In this document: in pieces, positions 26,544 through 34,827 of the stretch | How positions within the stretch are numbered: position 1 is the stretch's first letter | How the letters are laid out: each line of letters opens with the position of its first letter | Origin: Alcaligenaceae bacterium | Lineage (GTDB): Bacteria; Pseudomonadota; Gammaproteobacteria; Burkholderiales; Burkholderiaceae_B | DNA: 64,000 nt | Assembly: GCA_013416405.1 (NCBI GenBank) | Contig: JACCET010000010.1 | Span: forward strand, 62,001 to 126,000 | Direction: 5' to 3' | Notes under the pieces: generated by a model | The model's input: the letters and a program-made list of their open reading frames with translations, nothing else | Told to the model about the DNA's origin: nothing | Database searches by the model: none | Program-made: the position numbers and the translations under genes

Positions 26544-28607
26544 ATGACAAAAATCGTACCCTCTGTTTCCGTCTCGTATGCGAGTAATGGTAGCTCGACC
26601 AAGTCCAATGCATTGGGCATGCGGCCCATGCAGGAGCGGGCCTACGAGCGGCGGGGTGAGCAATATCTGCTGATCAAATCGCCTCCGGCTTCCGGGAAGA
26701 GCCGCGCCCTGATGTTTATTGCGCTGGATAAGCTGCATAACCAGGGGGTGAAGCAAGCCATTATCGTGGTGCCGGAAAAGTCTATCGGCGCGAGCTTTAA
26801 CGACGAACCGCTGTCGAAGTACGGCTTTTGGGCCGACTGGCAGGTAGAGCCAAAATGGAACCTGTGCAATGCGCCGGGTTCGGACAACGGCGGCAAGGTC
26901 AAATCGCTGGGCGCCTTCCTCAACAGCGACGATAAGATTCTGGTGTGTACTCACGCCACCTTCCGCTTTGTGGTCGATCAGTTTGGCATTGCCGCCTTCG
27001 ATGATCGGCTGATTGCGGTGGACGAGTTTCACCATGTATCGGCCAACCCAGACAACAAGCTGGGTGCCCACTTGGGTGAGCTGATTGCTCGTGACAAGGT
27101 GCATATCGTGGCCATGACGGGTTCCTACTTCCGAGGTGATTCGGAAGCGGTGCTCGCTCCTCAGGACGAGTCGCGCTTTGATACGGTGACCTACACCTAT
27201 TACGAGCAGCTCAACGGCTACGAGTACCTCAAAAACCTGGATATAGGTTACTACTTTTATTCCGACTCTTACGCTGACGATATTCTCAAGGTGCTTGATC
27301 CAGCCGAGAAGACCATCGTCCATATTCCCAATGTGAACTCCCGTGAGAGCACCAAGGACAAGATCCGTGAGGTGGAGCACATCATCGAGGCGCTGGGCGA
27401 ATGGCAGGGCACTGATCCGGTAACGGGCTTTCAGTTGGTCAAAACGCCAGAAGGCCGATTGCTGAAAATCGCCGACCTGGTGGACGATGATGCCGTAAAG
27501 CGGGATCGGGTGTCCGCTGCATTAAAAGACCCCGAGCAGAAACACAATCGCGACCACGTGGACATCATTATTGCCTTGGGCATGGCCAAGGAAGGTTTTG
27601 ACTGGATCTGGTGCGAGCACGCGCTGACGGTTGGCTATCGTTCCAGCCTGACAGAAATCGTCCAGATCATCGGCCGCGCGACGCGGGATGCACCAGGCAA
27701 GGCCCGTGCGCGTTTCTCCAACCTGATCGCAGAGCCCGATGCTGCTGCGCAGGCTGTTACCGAGGCCATCAACGACACGCTAAAAGCCATCGCTGCCAGC
27801 CTGCTGATGGAGCAGGTGCTGGCTCCGCGCTTTGAGTTCACACCTAAGAACCCTACCAGTGGCCCGCAGGCAGGTTTTGACTATGGCGATGGTGGGTATG
27901 ACCCTAACAAGTGCAACGTGGGCGTCAATGAAGAGAGCGGAAAGTACCAGATCGAAATCAAGGGCCTGTTGGAGCCAAAAAGTGAGGAGGCTACGCGCAT
28001 TTGCCGAGAAGATTTGAACGAGGTGATTGCCAGCTTTGTACAGGACAAAAACACAATCGAGCGTGGCTTGTTCGATGAAGAACTGGTGCCGGAAGAGCTG
28101 ACACAAGTGCGTATGGGCAAGATCATCAAGGATCGTTACCCGAACCTGGTTGCGGAAGACCAGGAAGCGATTCGCCAACACGCCATTACTGCCTTGAATC
28201 TCGTCCAACAAGCCAAGCAGCTTTTGGTCGGTGGCGAAACGATCGACGTGGGTAGCGCAGAGCCTAAACCCAACATGGCGCTGCTTGCCGGTGTGCGTAA
28301 GTTCGCTATGGATGTGCGCGAGCTGGATATTGATCTGATCGACCGTATCAACCCCTTCAGCGAGGCCTACGCGATTTTGGCCAAATCCATGAGTGAGGAC
28401 AGTCTGAAGCAAGTGGCTGCTGCCATTTCTGGCAAGCGCACCAGTCTGATGCCGGAGGAGGCCAAGGAACTTGCTCTGAGAGCGGTCAAGTTCAAAAAGG
28501 AGCGGGGCCGGCTGCCATCGGTGAGTTCAGCAGATCCTTGGGAACAGCGTATGGCCGAAGGCGCAGCAGCGTTTGTGCGTTTCAAAGATGAGGGGCGTTA
28601 TGACTGA
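26544..28607 (+). CDS. SF2 DEAD/DEAH-type helicase, 687 aa
   Basis: ATP-dependent nucleic-acid translocase or helicase. Motif I is SPPASGKS (Lys52), motif II is DEFHH (Asp160, Glu161), motif III is TGSYFRG, motif V is ALGMAKEGFDW and motif VI is QIIGRATRD. The Walker B variant DEFHH rather than DEAH recalls restriction-subunit helicases. The region after about residue 410 has no nuclease motif I can see. In type I and III restriction enzymes a translocase is linked to a nuclease; here the next gene supplies a GIY-YIG nuclease with an 8-bp overlap, so the two products probably work together. Confidence 0.9.
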   Translation: MTKIVPSVSVSYASNGSSTKSNALGMRPMQERAYERRGEQYLLIKSPPASGKSRALMFIALDKLHNQGVKQAIIVVPEKSIGASFNDEPLSKYGFWADWQVEPKWNLCNAPGSDNGGKVKSLGAFLNSDDKILVCTHATFRFVVDQFGIAAFDDRLIAVDEFHHVSANPDNKLGAHLGELIARDKVHIVAMTGSYFRGDSEAVLAPQDESRFDTVTYTYYEQLNGYEYLKNLDIGYYFYSDSYADDILKVLDPAEKTIVHIPNVNSRESTKDKIREVEHIIEALGEWQGTDPVTGFQLVKTPEGRLLKIADLVDDDAVKRDRVSAALKDPEQKHNRDHVDIIIALGMAKEGFDWIWCEHALTVGYRSSLTEIVQIIGRATRDAPGKARARFSNLIAEPDAAAQAVTEAINDTLKAIAASLLMEQVLAPRFEFTPKNPTSGPQAGFDYGDGGYDPNKCNVGVNEESGKYQIEIKGLLEPKSEEATRICREDLNEVIASFVQDKNTIERGLFDEELVPEELTQVRMGKIIKDRYPNLVAEDQEAIRQHAITALNLVQQAKQLLVGGETIDVGSAEPKPNMALLAGVRKFAMDVRELDIDLIDRINPFSEAYAILAKSMSEDSLKQVAAAISGKRTSLMPEEAKELALRAVKFKKERGRLPSVSSADPWEQRMAEGAAAFVRFKDEGRYD

Positions 28608-29772
28608 TCTGGATGATTTGCGTGCCGAGCTTGATGAGTTCGCCCAGCCGGAAAAGAAAAAAAGCCTCTCTCCCCGTGAAGAGCGGATCATTGCAGGTTT
28701 TGAGGAAATTCAGCGTTTTGTCGAGCAGCATGGCCGTGCTCCACAGCACGGTGATGGAAGGGACATCTTCGAGCGGCTCTACAGTGTGCGTCTGGATCGC
28801 CTGCGCGCCCTTGAAGAGTGCCGCGAGCTGCTGACGCCTCTTGATCATCAAGGCTTGCTCAGTGGTGGTGACGTCAGTGACGAGGAATCACTGGAAGCTA
28901 TGGACGATGACACTCTGCTTGCCGAGTTGGCTGGGGCTGCTGGCTCCGCTGACATCACTGAATTGCGCCATGTGCGCACCAGCGCTGAAAAGCGAGCAGC
29001 GGAAGAAATTGCCAACCGGGAGCCGTGCGACGATTTCGAGACGTTTAAACCGCTATTTGATCAGGTGCGCAGTGATCTGGGGTCAGGTTTAAGAGTGACG
29101 CGGCCGTTTGGGCAGTACGCAACGATTGAGGTGGGCCACTGGTTCATCCTGGACGGGCAAACGGCTTATGTGGCGGAAGAAGGCGAAGAGTTCGATTCGC
29201 CACAAGGCAAGAAGGACGCCCGGCTACGGGTCATTTTCTCGAATGGCACCGAAAGCAACCTGCTGCGGCTGTCCCTGGCTCGTGCTTTGTACAAAGATGA
29301 AACCGCGCGTCGAATCACCGATCCTGATATGGGGCCGTTGTTCAGCGACTCTATGGAAGAGGGTGATCTGGAAAGCGGCACTATTTATGTGTTGCGCTCG
29401 CTATCCGATAACCCCTATGTGGCTGAGCATCGTGATGTCATCCATAAAATTGGTGTGACCGGCGGCAAGGTAGAGACGCGCATCGCCAATGCCGAACACG
29501 ACTCCACCTACCTGTTGGCGAAGGTCGAAGTGGTAGCCACCTACAAGCTCGCAGGCATTAACCGCACCGGGCTGGAGAGGTTGTTCCACAGGCTGTTCGC
29601 ACCCGCGCGCTTGAACATCACCATCAACGACCGCTTTGGCCATCCCGTGCAGCCTGAGGAGTGGTTTCTTGTTCCGCTGTTCGTCATTGATGAGGCTGTT
29701 GCGCGGATCAGGGATGGAAGCATCACTGGGTATGTCTACGATCCAAAGGCTGCGGAGTTGGTGAAGGCATAA
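28600..29772 (+). CDS. GIY-YIG nuclease (T5orf172 type), 390 aa
   Basis: Likely the DNA-cutting subunit of the operon. The N-terminal ~250 residues are acidic and helical and partly resemble a linker or binding domain. The GIY-YIG domain spans about 258-360: GTIYVLRSL supplies the first motif (Tyr263), HKIGVTGG the second, Arg294 and Glu326 (GLERLFHRLF) match the catalytic Arg and metal-binding Glu positions, and HPVQPEEWF is the T5orf172 ending. ATG 28600 is chosen because it overlaps the helicase stop (ATGACTGA); a longer frame from 28573 has no ribosome site. Last gene of the methyltransferase operon. Confidence 0.88.
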   Translation: MTDLDDLRAELDEFAQPEKKKSLSPREERIIAGFEEIQRFVEQHGRAPQHGDGRDIFERLYSVRLDRLRALEECRELLTPLDHQGLLSGGDVSDEESLEAMDDDTLLAELAGAAGSADITELRHVRTSAEKRAAEEIANREPCDDFETFKPLFDQVRSDLGSGLRVTRPFGQYATIEVGHWFILDGQTAYVAEEGEEFDSPQGKKDARLRVIFSNGTESNLLRLSLARALYKDETARRITDPDMGPLFSDSMEEGDLESGTIYVLRSLSDNPYVAEHRDVIHKIGVTGGKVETRIANAEHDSTYLLAKVEVVATYKLAGINRTGLERLFHRLFAPARLNITINDRFGHPVQPEEWFLVPLFVIDEAVARIRDGSITGYVYDPKAAELVKA

Positions 29773-29829
29773 ACACTGTAGATATTAAGCCTTGGTCACA
29801 GACCAAGATGAACGCCGGGAGAAAATAAT

Positions 29830-30033
29830 ATGAAGAAGTCTCGACAGGCAGACCAGGACGAGCCGTTTTTTATCACTGACGGCACGCCGTCCAATGACCT
29901 GCCTATCTCGCCGCACCGAACCATGAGCCTGCCAGAAATTCTGGCGGATCTCACCGATGAAGAATTGGCGAAGTGGCCCCGCGACCTCGCTGGCACCGAG
30001 CTGGAGAGGCGGCGCAAGACTGAACGCGAATGA
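29830..30033 (+). CDS. Small acidic protein preceding PIN protein
   Basis: 67 aa, unrecognised, with a good ribosome site (GGGAG before ATG 29830). It is charged and likely partly disordered, with a C-terminal helix (SLPEILADLTDEELAKWPRDL). It overlaps the PIN-domain gene by 4 bp. Size, order and overlap resemble an antitoxin placed before its toxin, but no known antitoxin fold is seen. Confidence 0.6.
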   Translation: MKKSRQADQDEPFFITDGTPSNDLPISPHRTMSLPEILADLTDEELAKWPRDLAGTELERRRKTERE

Positions 30034-31064
30034 CCTTAAATTTGTTAATTGATACTTCGGTTTGGCTCGATCTTACAAAGGATTCCCGCCACCTTCCCTT
30101 ACTCGATGCTCTGTCCGCGATGACGGAAACGGGCGAGGTAACGCTCATTCTGCCGCAGATTATCATCGATGAATTTGCGCGAAATCGGGACCGAGTGATG
30201 GCAGCTAGCAGAGCTAGCCTTTCGAGCCATTTCAAACGGGTTAGAGAGGCGATTGTGCAGTTTGCTCCCGAGGAAGGGCGAGCAGTTACGCTTGCGCAGC
30301 TAAACGAGGTTGATCATCGCATCGCGACTGGCGGTGAGGCAGTGAACGAGGCTGTGGGCTTGATCGAACAGCTATTCACCACGACTGAGCCGGTGCCAGT
30401 CAGCGACAGTATCAAGGCCCGCGCCGCTGATCGAGCCATTGCCAAGGTGGCTCCGTTTCACCGGCAGATGAATGGCATCGGCGATGCCATCATTATCGAA
30501 ACTTACATCGACGCGCTAGCCAAATGCAAGGACGGCGACGTATTCGCTTTTGTTACACATAACATTCATGATTTCAGCCAGAAGGGAGCAGATACACGGT
30601 TGCCGCATCCAGACCTAATCAATCTTTTTGATGGGGAGTCTTCTCGATACTCGACCAACTTGGGCGCGCTACTCAGCGAGTTCGCGAATGACCTAATTGA
30701 GGAGATTAAGTTTGATCGTGAATATAGCCAGGAACCACGACAACTGTCTGAATTGTTGGAAGTGGAGCAAAGGCTGACTCAGCAGGTTTGGTACAACAGG
30801 AAGTGGGGCATCATTGATCGTGTGGAGCGCGGAGACAAGAAGTTGGTGTCCAAAGAGGCGTGGGAAAGAGCGACGCCAGAAGAGCGTCTTGGGCTGATGG
30901 TTGATACAATCTGGGCAGGGATGCTCGCAGCCATGAAACGGACTGAAGAAGAACTCGTCGACGATCTTGGGCCTTGGAGTGACTTTGAGTGGGGGATGAT
31001 AAATGGAAAATTGTCCGCGATCCGCTGGATGCTTGGTGATGAGTGGGACATGCTGGATACGTAG
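30030..31064 (+). CDS. PIN-domain protein (DUF4935-like), 344 aa
   Basis: Probable Mg-dependent ribonuclease. The PIN fold residues are in order: Asp8 in LLIDTSVWLDL, Glu48 in IIIDEFARNRD, Asp152 in GIGDAIIIETY and Asp181 in FVTHNIHDFS. It is longer than VapC toxins (about 130 aa); the extra ~150 C-terminal residues are helical without a known motif, as in DUF4935-type PIN proteins found in defence islands. It overlaps the small upstream gene and ends the cargo block. A toxin or abortive-infection effector role is inferred. Confidence 0.78.
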   Translation: MTLNLLIDTSVWLDLTKDSRHLPLLDALSAMTETGEVTLILPQIIIDEFARNRDRVMAASRASLSSHFKRVREAIVQFAPEEGRAVTLAQLNEVDHRIATGGEAVNEAVGLIEQLFTTTEPVPVSDSIKARAADRAIAKVAPFHRQMNGIGDAIIIETYIDALAKCKDGDVFAFVTHNIHDFSQKGADTRLPHPDLINLFDGESSRYSTNLGALLSEFANDLIEEIKFDREYSQEPRQLSELLEVEQRLTQQVWYNRKWGIIDRVERGDKKLVSKEAWERATPEERLGLMVDTIWAGMLAAMKRTEEELVDDLGPWSDFEWGMINGKLSAIRWMLGDEWDMLDT

Positions 31065-31242
31065 GGGTAAGCTCGACCGAGAGGGCCAGGAGACGCCAAG
31101 CCTCATACCTGAATGGGAGAGCCTAATGTGGGCTGCACTTAAAGCTCAATTTAGGATCTAGGAAATAGTATTTTTCTCAACATGGTATTTTTTGTGGTAT
31201 TTTAGAAGTGCTAAGCGCTAACATACTGATTTATAATGATAT

Positions 31243-31437
31243 TTAGGTGTTGTTTATAATCGAGTGGGAATGATTGATTCCCAGCACTATTTCACAAACC
31301 TTCGTTACCCACTCATCTACCAACGCCGAGGTCACATGAGCGGAATGCAGATCGCGCGACAATAACGCTTCGTAACCCTCTACAGTAGCGAGCAACCAAT
31401 ACAGGAGCTTGTGCGCGGCCAAGCGCATCAATACCAT
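31243..31437 (-). pseudogene. Possible TetR C-terminal fragment
   Basis: A 64-codon minus-strand frame reads LLYWLLATVEGYEALLSRDL and ALVDEWVTKVCEIVLGI, which resembles the last helices of a TetR ligand domain. There is no HTH part upstream and no convincing ribosome site. Weak call; it may be an orphan ORF. Confidence 0.3.
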
Positions 31438-31593
31438 TCAATCCATTTTTTCCCCTAGGACGCGGTGGCTCCTTCACCTAATTCAAACTATCGCCGTCGT
31501 CGCGCCACGTGCGAAACATTGGCTTCAAGTTAAATTAGCCGAATTTAGGCCACAGGTATACGAAACTCGATGACGTTAGGCGATATTAGCTTC

Positions 31594-31770
31594 GGACAGA
31601 CTTTATTCTCTTGGGACAGACTTTATTTTCACTCTTCATCACTGAAGATTGGAAATAAAGTCTGTCGATTTTCTCATAGGGAAGCACATTTCTGGGAAAT
31701 TGAATTAAAGTCCGTCTACTAAGCCCCCTTCTCCTCATTTCCTCAACAAAAATGAGTGAAAGTCTGTCGA
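31594..31770. repeat. Cluster of GACAGACTTT repeats, transposon-end-like
   Basis: GGACAGACTTTATT occurs at 31594-31607 and 31614-31627 (20 bp apart). The inverse AATAAAGTCTGTC lies at 31654-31666, a variant AATTAAAGTCCGTC at 31703-31716 and GTGAAAGTCTGTCGA at 31756-31770. Several 10-14 bp sites in both orientations within 180 bp are what Tn7- or Tn5053-type element ends look like (multiple TnsB/TniA sites). No matching second end or tns/tni gene is in the window. Confidence 0.5.
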
Positions 31771-31962
31771 CCCAATAACCATGCGGCTTTCCAAAGAGAC
31801 TTTTTTCACTTCACTGAGTTTTTGTCTTGTGAACTACTTTTCATGGGTGACCGAATCGAACTGCAGAGCGGGTTCAGTGAAAACTATGCAACGCTCACTG
31901 ATATCCGGGCGCTGGTGGCCTTTTGTAGAGACACCCATAAGGTGAGAATCGGAGGGCCATAA
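31756..31962 (+). CDS. Short ORF, doubtful
   Basis: 68 codons from GTG, or 40 codons from ATG 31843 (MGDRIELQSGFSENYATLTD). It ends inside a terminator hairpin, which supports a real transcription unit ending here, but no family is recognised and the ribosome site is weak. It starts within the last copy of the GACAGACTTT repeats. It may be the tail of a lost gene. Confidence 0.3.
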   Translation: MKVCRPNNHAAFQRDFFHFTEFLSCELLFMGDRIELQSGFSENYATLTDIRALVAFCRDTHKVRIGGP

Positions 31963-31990
31963 CCTGAGAAGGCTATGGCCCTTTTTCTTT
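31953..31990 (+). terminator. Rho-independent terminator
   Basis: AGGGCCATA (31953-31961) pairs with TATGGCCCT (31974-31982) around a 12-nt loop containing CTGAGAA, followed by TTTTCTTTT. Good intrinsic terminator. Its loop and U-tract resemble the hairpin at 32098-32117. Confidence 0.75.
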
Positions 31991-32097
31991 TAATAGCTCA
32001 GCTTAATGGGTGCGGATGTAGACTCGAGATTAAAAGGATAAGAGGGTAGGTTTTTGACGTGGGGCGCATGGCACATCAGACCGCCTATAGGTAAAGA

Positions 32098-32132
32098 CAT
32101 AAGCTGAGAAACTTATGGGCCTCTTGCTTTTG
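32098..32132 (+). terminator. Second, related hairpin with weak U-tract
   Basis: CATAAG (32098-32103) pairs with CTTATG (32112-32117) around loop CTGAGAAA, then GGGCCTCTTGCTTTT. The arrangement copies the hairpin at 31953-31990 at lower quality, as if the region had been duplicated. Confidence 0.45.
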
Positions 32133-32320
32133 ATTGCATTCTCTATGCGGGACGCGTTCTTACCAACTCCGCGCTAAGCAGGCTCTCGCACCAAGAACCA
32201 TCTTCCCTCGCTCTCACTTTTTGCTGGATGCTCTCTGGCGAATGTAAAAACGCGCAGCATCTGTAAAATTAGGTAACTTGCGTGGCACAATGAGATAAAG
32301 CAAACACAGAGACAAAGCCG

Positions 32321-32556
32321 ATGAAGAAACAAGAACGGTTGGTATTCTTTTACGATTTGGTTATAGATGCCTATAGCCGTAAGTTCGATGCTCCTCAAAC
32401 TATTTCAGTAGAAAAAGCTATTGAATTAGTGGAGAGTGTCGATCGGGAGCAGTGGATTAAGGAGCAGGCAAAAGGGCGAGAACGTCTCTATGTCTCCGAC
32501 TATCGGCATGACGGAAACATGGTCAGCTTTCTTATTAATAAGTCAGATAGTGCATA
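32321..32556 (+). pseudogene. Start of an unrecognised gene, truncated by recombinase sequence
   Basis: From ATG 32321 about 78 codons look coding (QERLVFFYDLVIDAYSRKF, ISVEKAIELVESVDREQW, LYVSDYRHDGNMVSFLINK), with spacing and composition like a defence-island gene. At about 32556 the reading runs into sequence that is antisense to a tyrosine recombinase gene, and the remaining codons to 32686 are meaningless. The product family is not recognised. The gene was cut by the event that also removed the recombinase C-terminus. Confidence 0.5.
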
Positions 32557-33269
32557 TGTTCATCCGCTCGGCGTAGCCCGATCTCTCGAGACAAGCGCCA
32601 GAAGACACGATGGACATACTGGTGGAGCAAGCGACCTCCCCGCTCGGCCACAAAGAAGTACGTGCCACCACCGCCGTGGGCTCTGAGATGAGCATCACAC
32701 CGCGCTACGTAACTGCGCAGAGCTACACAAGTTGTCGGATGCAAGGGGATAAGACGCGACTTGCCGAACTTGCTCTGTCGGACTGTCAGCACGCCCACGT
32801 CTAGATCGACATCACTGCGCTGCAGGCCGATTCCTTCTGACAGACGAATACCGGTGACTGCGATCAAACCTAACAGATAATGGTAGGTCCATCGTCGCAG
32901 ACCATTTGCGGGAGGCAAGTCCAGAGCCGCTGACAAAAGTGCGTTGATCTGCGCATCATTGTAGACATAAGGTTTGGCGCGCTTTAAGGGCGGCAAGATC
33001 CCGACGGGCGGTACCTCCGTTTGCGGATTGATGCTGGTGACATGGCGTGCAAAGCCACGTACGTCAGTCAGTCGCAGAGCCCAAGATGCGTGTCGTCCAG
33101 GCGGCAAGGTCGCCCAGGAGACAGCCAGTTTCGCGGTGATGGTCTCCTCTTGGTTGTCCTCCATGAAGGCGACGAAGTCGGCCAGTCTTCGCGCTTGGTG
33201 CAGGTATTTGTATCCGAGTCCCTGACGTATGCTCAGATATTGCTCGAGTGCAGAACGCAGACTGATCAT
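32557..33269 (-). pseudogene. Tyrosine recombinase B, 3' truncated
   Basis: About 238 codons from ATG 33269, which overlaps the stop of recombinase A (ATGA). The N-terminal SAM-like core-binding domain (ALEQYLSIRQGLGYKYLHQA) and the start of the catalytic domain with the first catalytic Arg (VTGIRLSEGIGLQ) and Lys (SKFGKSRLIPLHP) are present. The HxxR box, the second His and the nucleophilic Tyr are missing because the gene ends near 32557; the frame runs 7 codons further into foreign sequence. It cannot be active alone. Confidence 0.85.
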
Positions 33270-34509
33270 TGTGCACCCCCTGGCCAAGGATGGCTCAATG
33301 TGCGAAGCGCCTCAATATCCACCTTCGCATAGATACGCGTTGCATCATGGCTCTTGTGTCCCAGCAACTGGCCAATCTGTGACAAGGTCGCACCGGAGCG
33401 CAGAAGTGCGGTGGCAAGGCTATGGCGAAACAGATGTGCCCCTTGGTGCGCGTAGCCACTGATTCCTGCTCGTTTGAGAGCAGCATTCGCGATCATCGTG
33501 ACTGCGCCACCAGAAGCAAAGCCGGCGGAGGGCGCCAGTGTGCGAAGAAACAACCGGCGACAGTTTGAAGCTGGACGACCATCACGCAGGTAAGTAGCGA
33601 TAGCCGTGCCGACGGCTGGAGGCATCGGCATCCGTACCTGCTGCCTGCCTTTGGCACGAACGAGCATAGTGCCAGATCGCCATTCGATATCATCCAGGGT
33701 GACGGCCGCAACCTCGTTGGCCCGCAACCCAAGTTGGCCAACATCATAATAATGGCGTAGTCCCGCCTTCCACATGCCGTTGTTCGATCACAAGCATCTA
33801 GAACCTTCTGAACCTGGGCAGCGGATAGATACGTCGGCAGGCCTGCAAGCCTCCACTGCCTGATGGAAGGCACGCAGCTGGCAAGAGCGTGCGAGTTTGA
33901 ACCGTTATAGTAGAGGTAGCGAAAAAATGTACGCAGGGACCAACACATCCCTTTCCCAGAGGTCGCGCTCCCGTCCCGCGCATGGCGTTCGACGTAACGG
34001 ATTACATCCTCCTGCTGGATCTTGCCGAGATCACCGACGCCGCCAGGACACACCTCGCCCAGAAAGCGGCGAATGCCAGACAGGAGTTGGGTGATGGACT
34101 TCGGCGCCAGTCCTCGTTCCTATTGTAAATAATCTGCAAACTTCTCGCATATTTGATCCTGCGGCATGATCGGCGGCAGTGATGCAGGTGGGATCGAGTG
34201 CGTTTCGCGCAGCGTCAATAACAGCCGTTTCAGCGCTGCCCGATCCCCCAGTTGGATAGATTTCCTCTGAGCCAACTGCTTTATATATTGCTCGAGCACA
34301 TGCTCATCAAGATCAATCAGCTTCCAACGACTGCTTGCGAGCCAATTCAGGAGGCCGTTGACCACACTCAGGCTTTGCCTCGTACTGTAGAAACCGAGTC
34401 CGTCCTTAACGAGACGCCCCGCATAGAGCTCGATGAGCTGTCCGTGCTGACCGTGTTTCATTTGTCGGAACAGCTGGCTTCTGGCTAAATATTCTTCTGT
34501 AATCATCAT
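33266..34509 (-). pseudogene. Tyrosine recombinase A with nonsense and frameshift mutations
   Basis: Restored length about 414 codons from ATG 34509 (GGAGG ribosome site 5 bp upstream). A TAG at 34120-34122 replaces what should be Gln in DYLQQERGLAP, with homology continuing in the same frame. Near 33737 a single lost base shifts the frame between MMLANLG and LRANEVAAV. The catalytic part otherwise survives: Arg in LRANEV, HLFRHSLAT (HxxR), LLGHKSHDATRIYAKVD with the second His and the Tyr. It is the first of a coupled recombinase pair like those of multi-recombinase (RIT-like) or IS91-associated elements. Confidence 0.85.
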
Positions 34510-34545
34510 CCTGTCCTCCGGTGTTGAACTAGGAGGAACAAGACT

Positions 34546-34631
34546 AACTATGCCGATCATATTATGTGTTACTTATCATGACTTCAGACGAAAAACGGTC
34601 CCAATCGGCATAGTTCGGCGGACGGCATAGT
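34546..34631. repeat. Inverted repeat AACTATGCCGAT upstream of recombinase pair
   Basis: AACTATGCCGAT at 34546-34557 and its exact complement ATCGGCATAGTT at 34604-34615 are 46 bp apart, with a further GGCATAGT at 34624-34631. They lie just upstream of the recombinase A start and may be its recombination or terminal sites. Confidence 0.5.
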
Positions 34632-34636
34632 CGGCG

Positions 34637-34827
34637 AAGATGAATGGGCATGATCCGTATGCCTATCTGAAGGACGTGCTCACGCGCCTGCCCACGCATC
34701 CGAATAACCGCATCGAAGCGTTGTTGCCGCACCGGTGGCAACCTGACACGGCGTAGTTAACGCCGTTAACCGAAGAACAAAAACTGACGGCCGCAACTGC
34801 GGCCGTTCGTCAATGTGTGTTCACCGG
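34637..34827 (+). pseudogene. IS66 transposase C-terminal remnant and element end
   Basis: 39 codons (34637-34756) read NGHDPYAYLKDVLTRLPTHP and LLPHRWQP, the IS66 TnpC C-terminal signature, ending at TAG. The following ~70 bases, with a small GC palindrome (GGCCGCAACTGCGGCC), are the normal IS66 trailer. The terminal repeat begins at GTTCACCGG (34819-34827), where the IS4-family element has landed; the last bases of the IS66 end are at 36386-36393. Confidence 0.85.
34819..34827. repeat. Target-site duplication, left copy
   Basis: GTTCACCGG, identical to 36377-36385, flanks the IS4-family element directly outside its inverted repeat. Confidence 0.9.

Noticed and set aside
21293-29772. DISARM or BREX assignment of the methyltransferase operon
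   Set aside because: No DUF1998 (DrmB), phospholipase-D (DrmC), PglZ or BrxC-like genes are present.
31594-31770. CRISPR array
   Set aside because: Repeats are only 10-14 bp, in both orientations and irregularly spaced; no cas gene is nearby.
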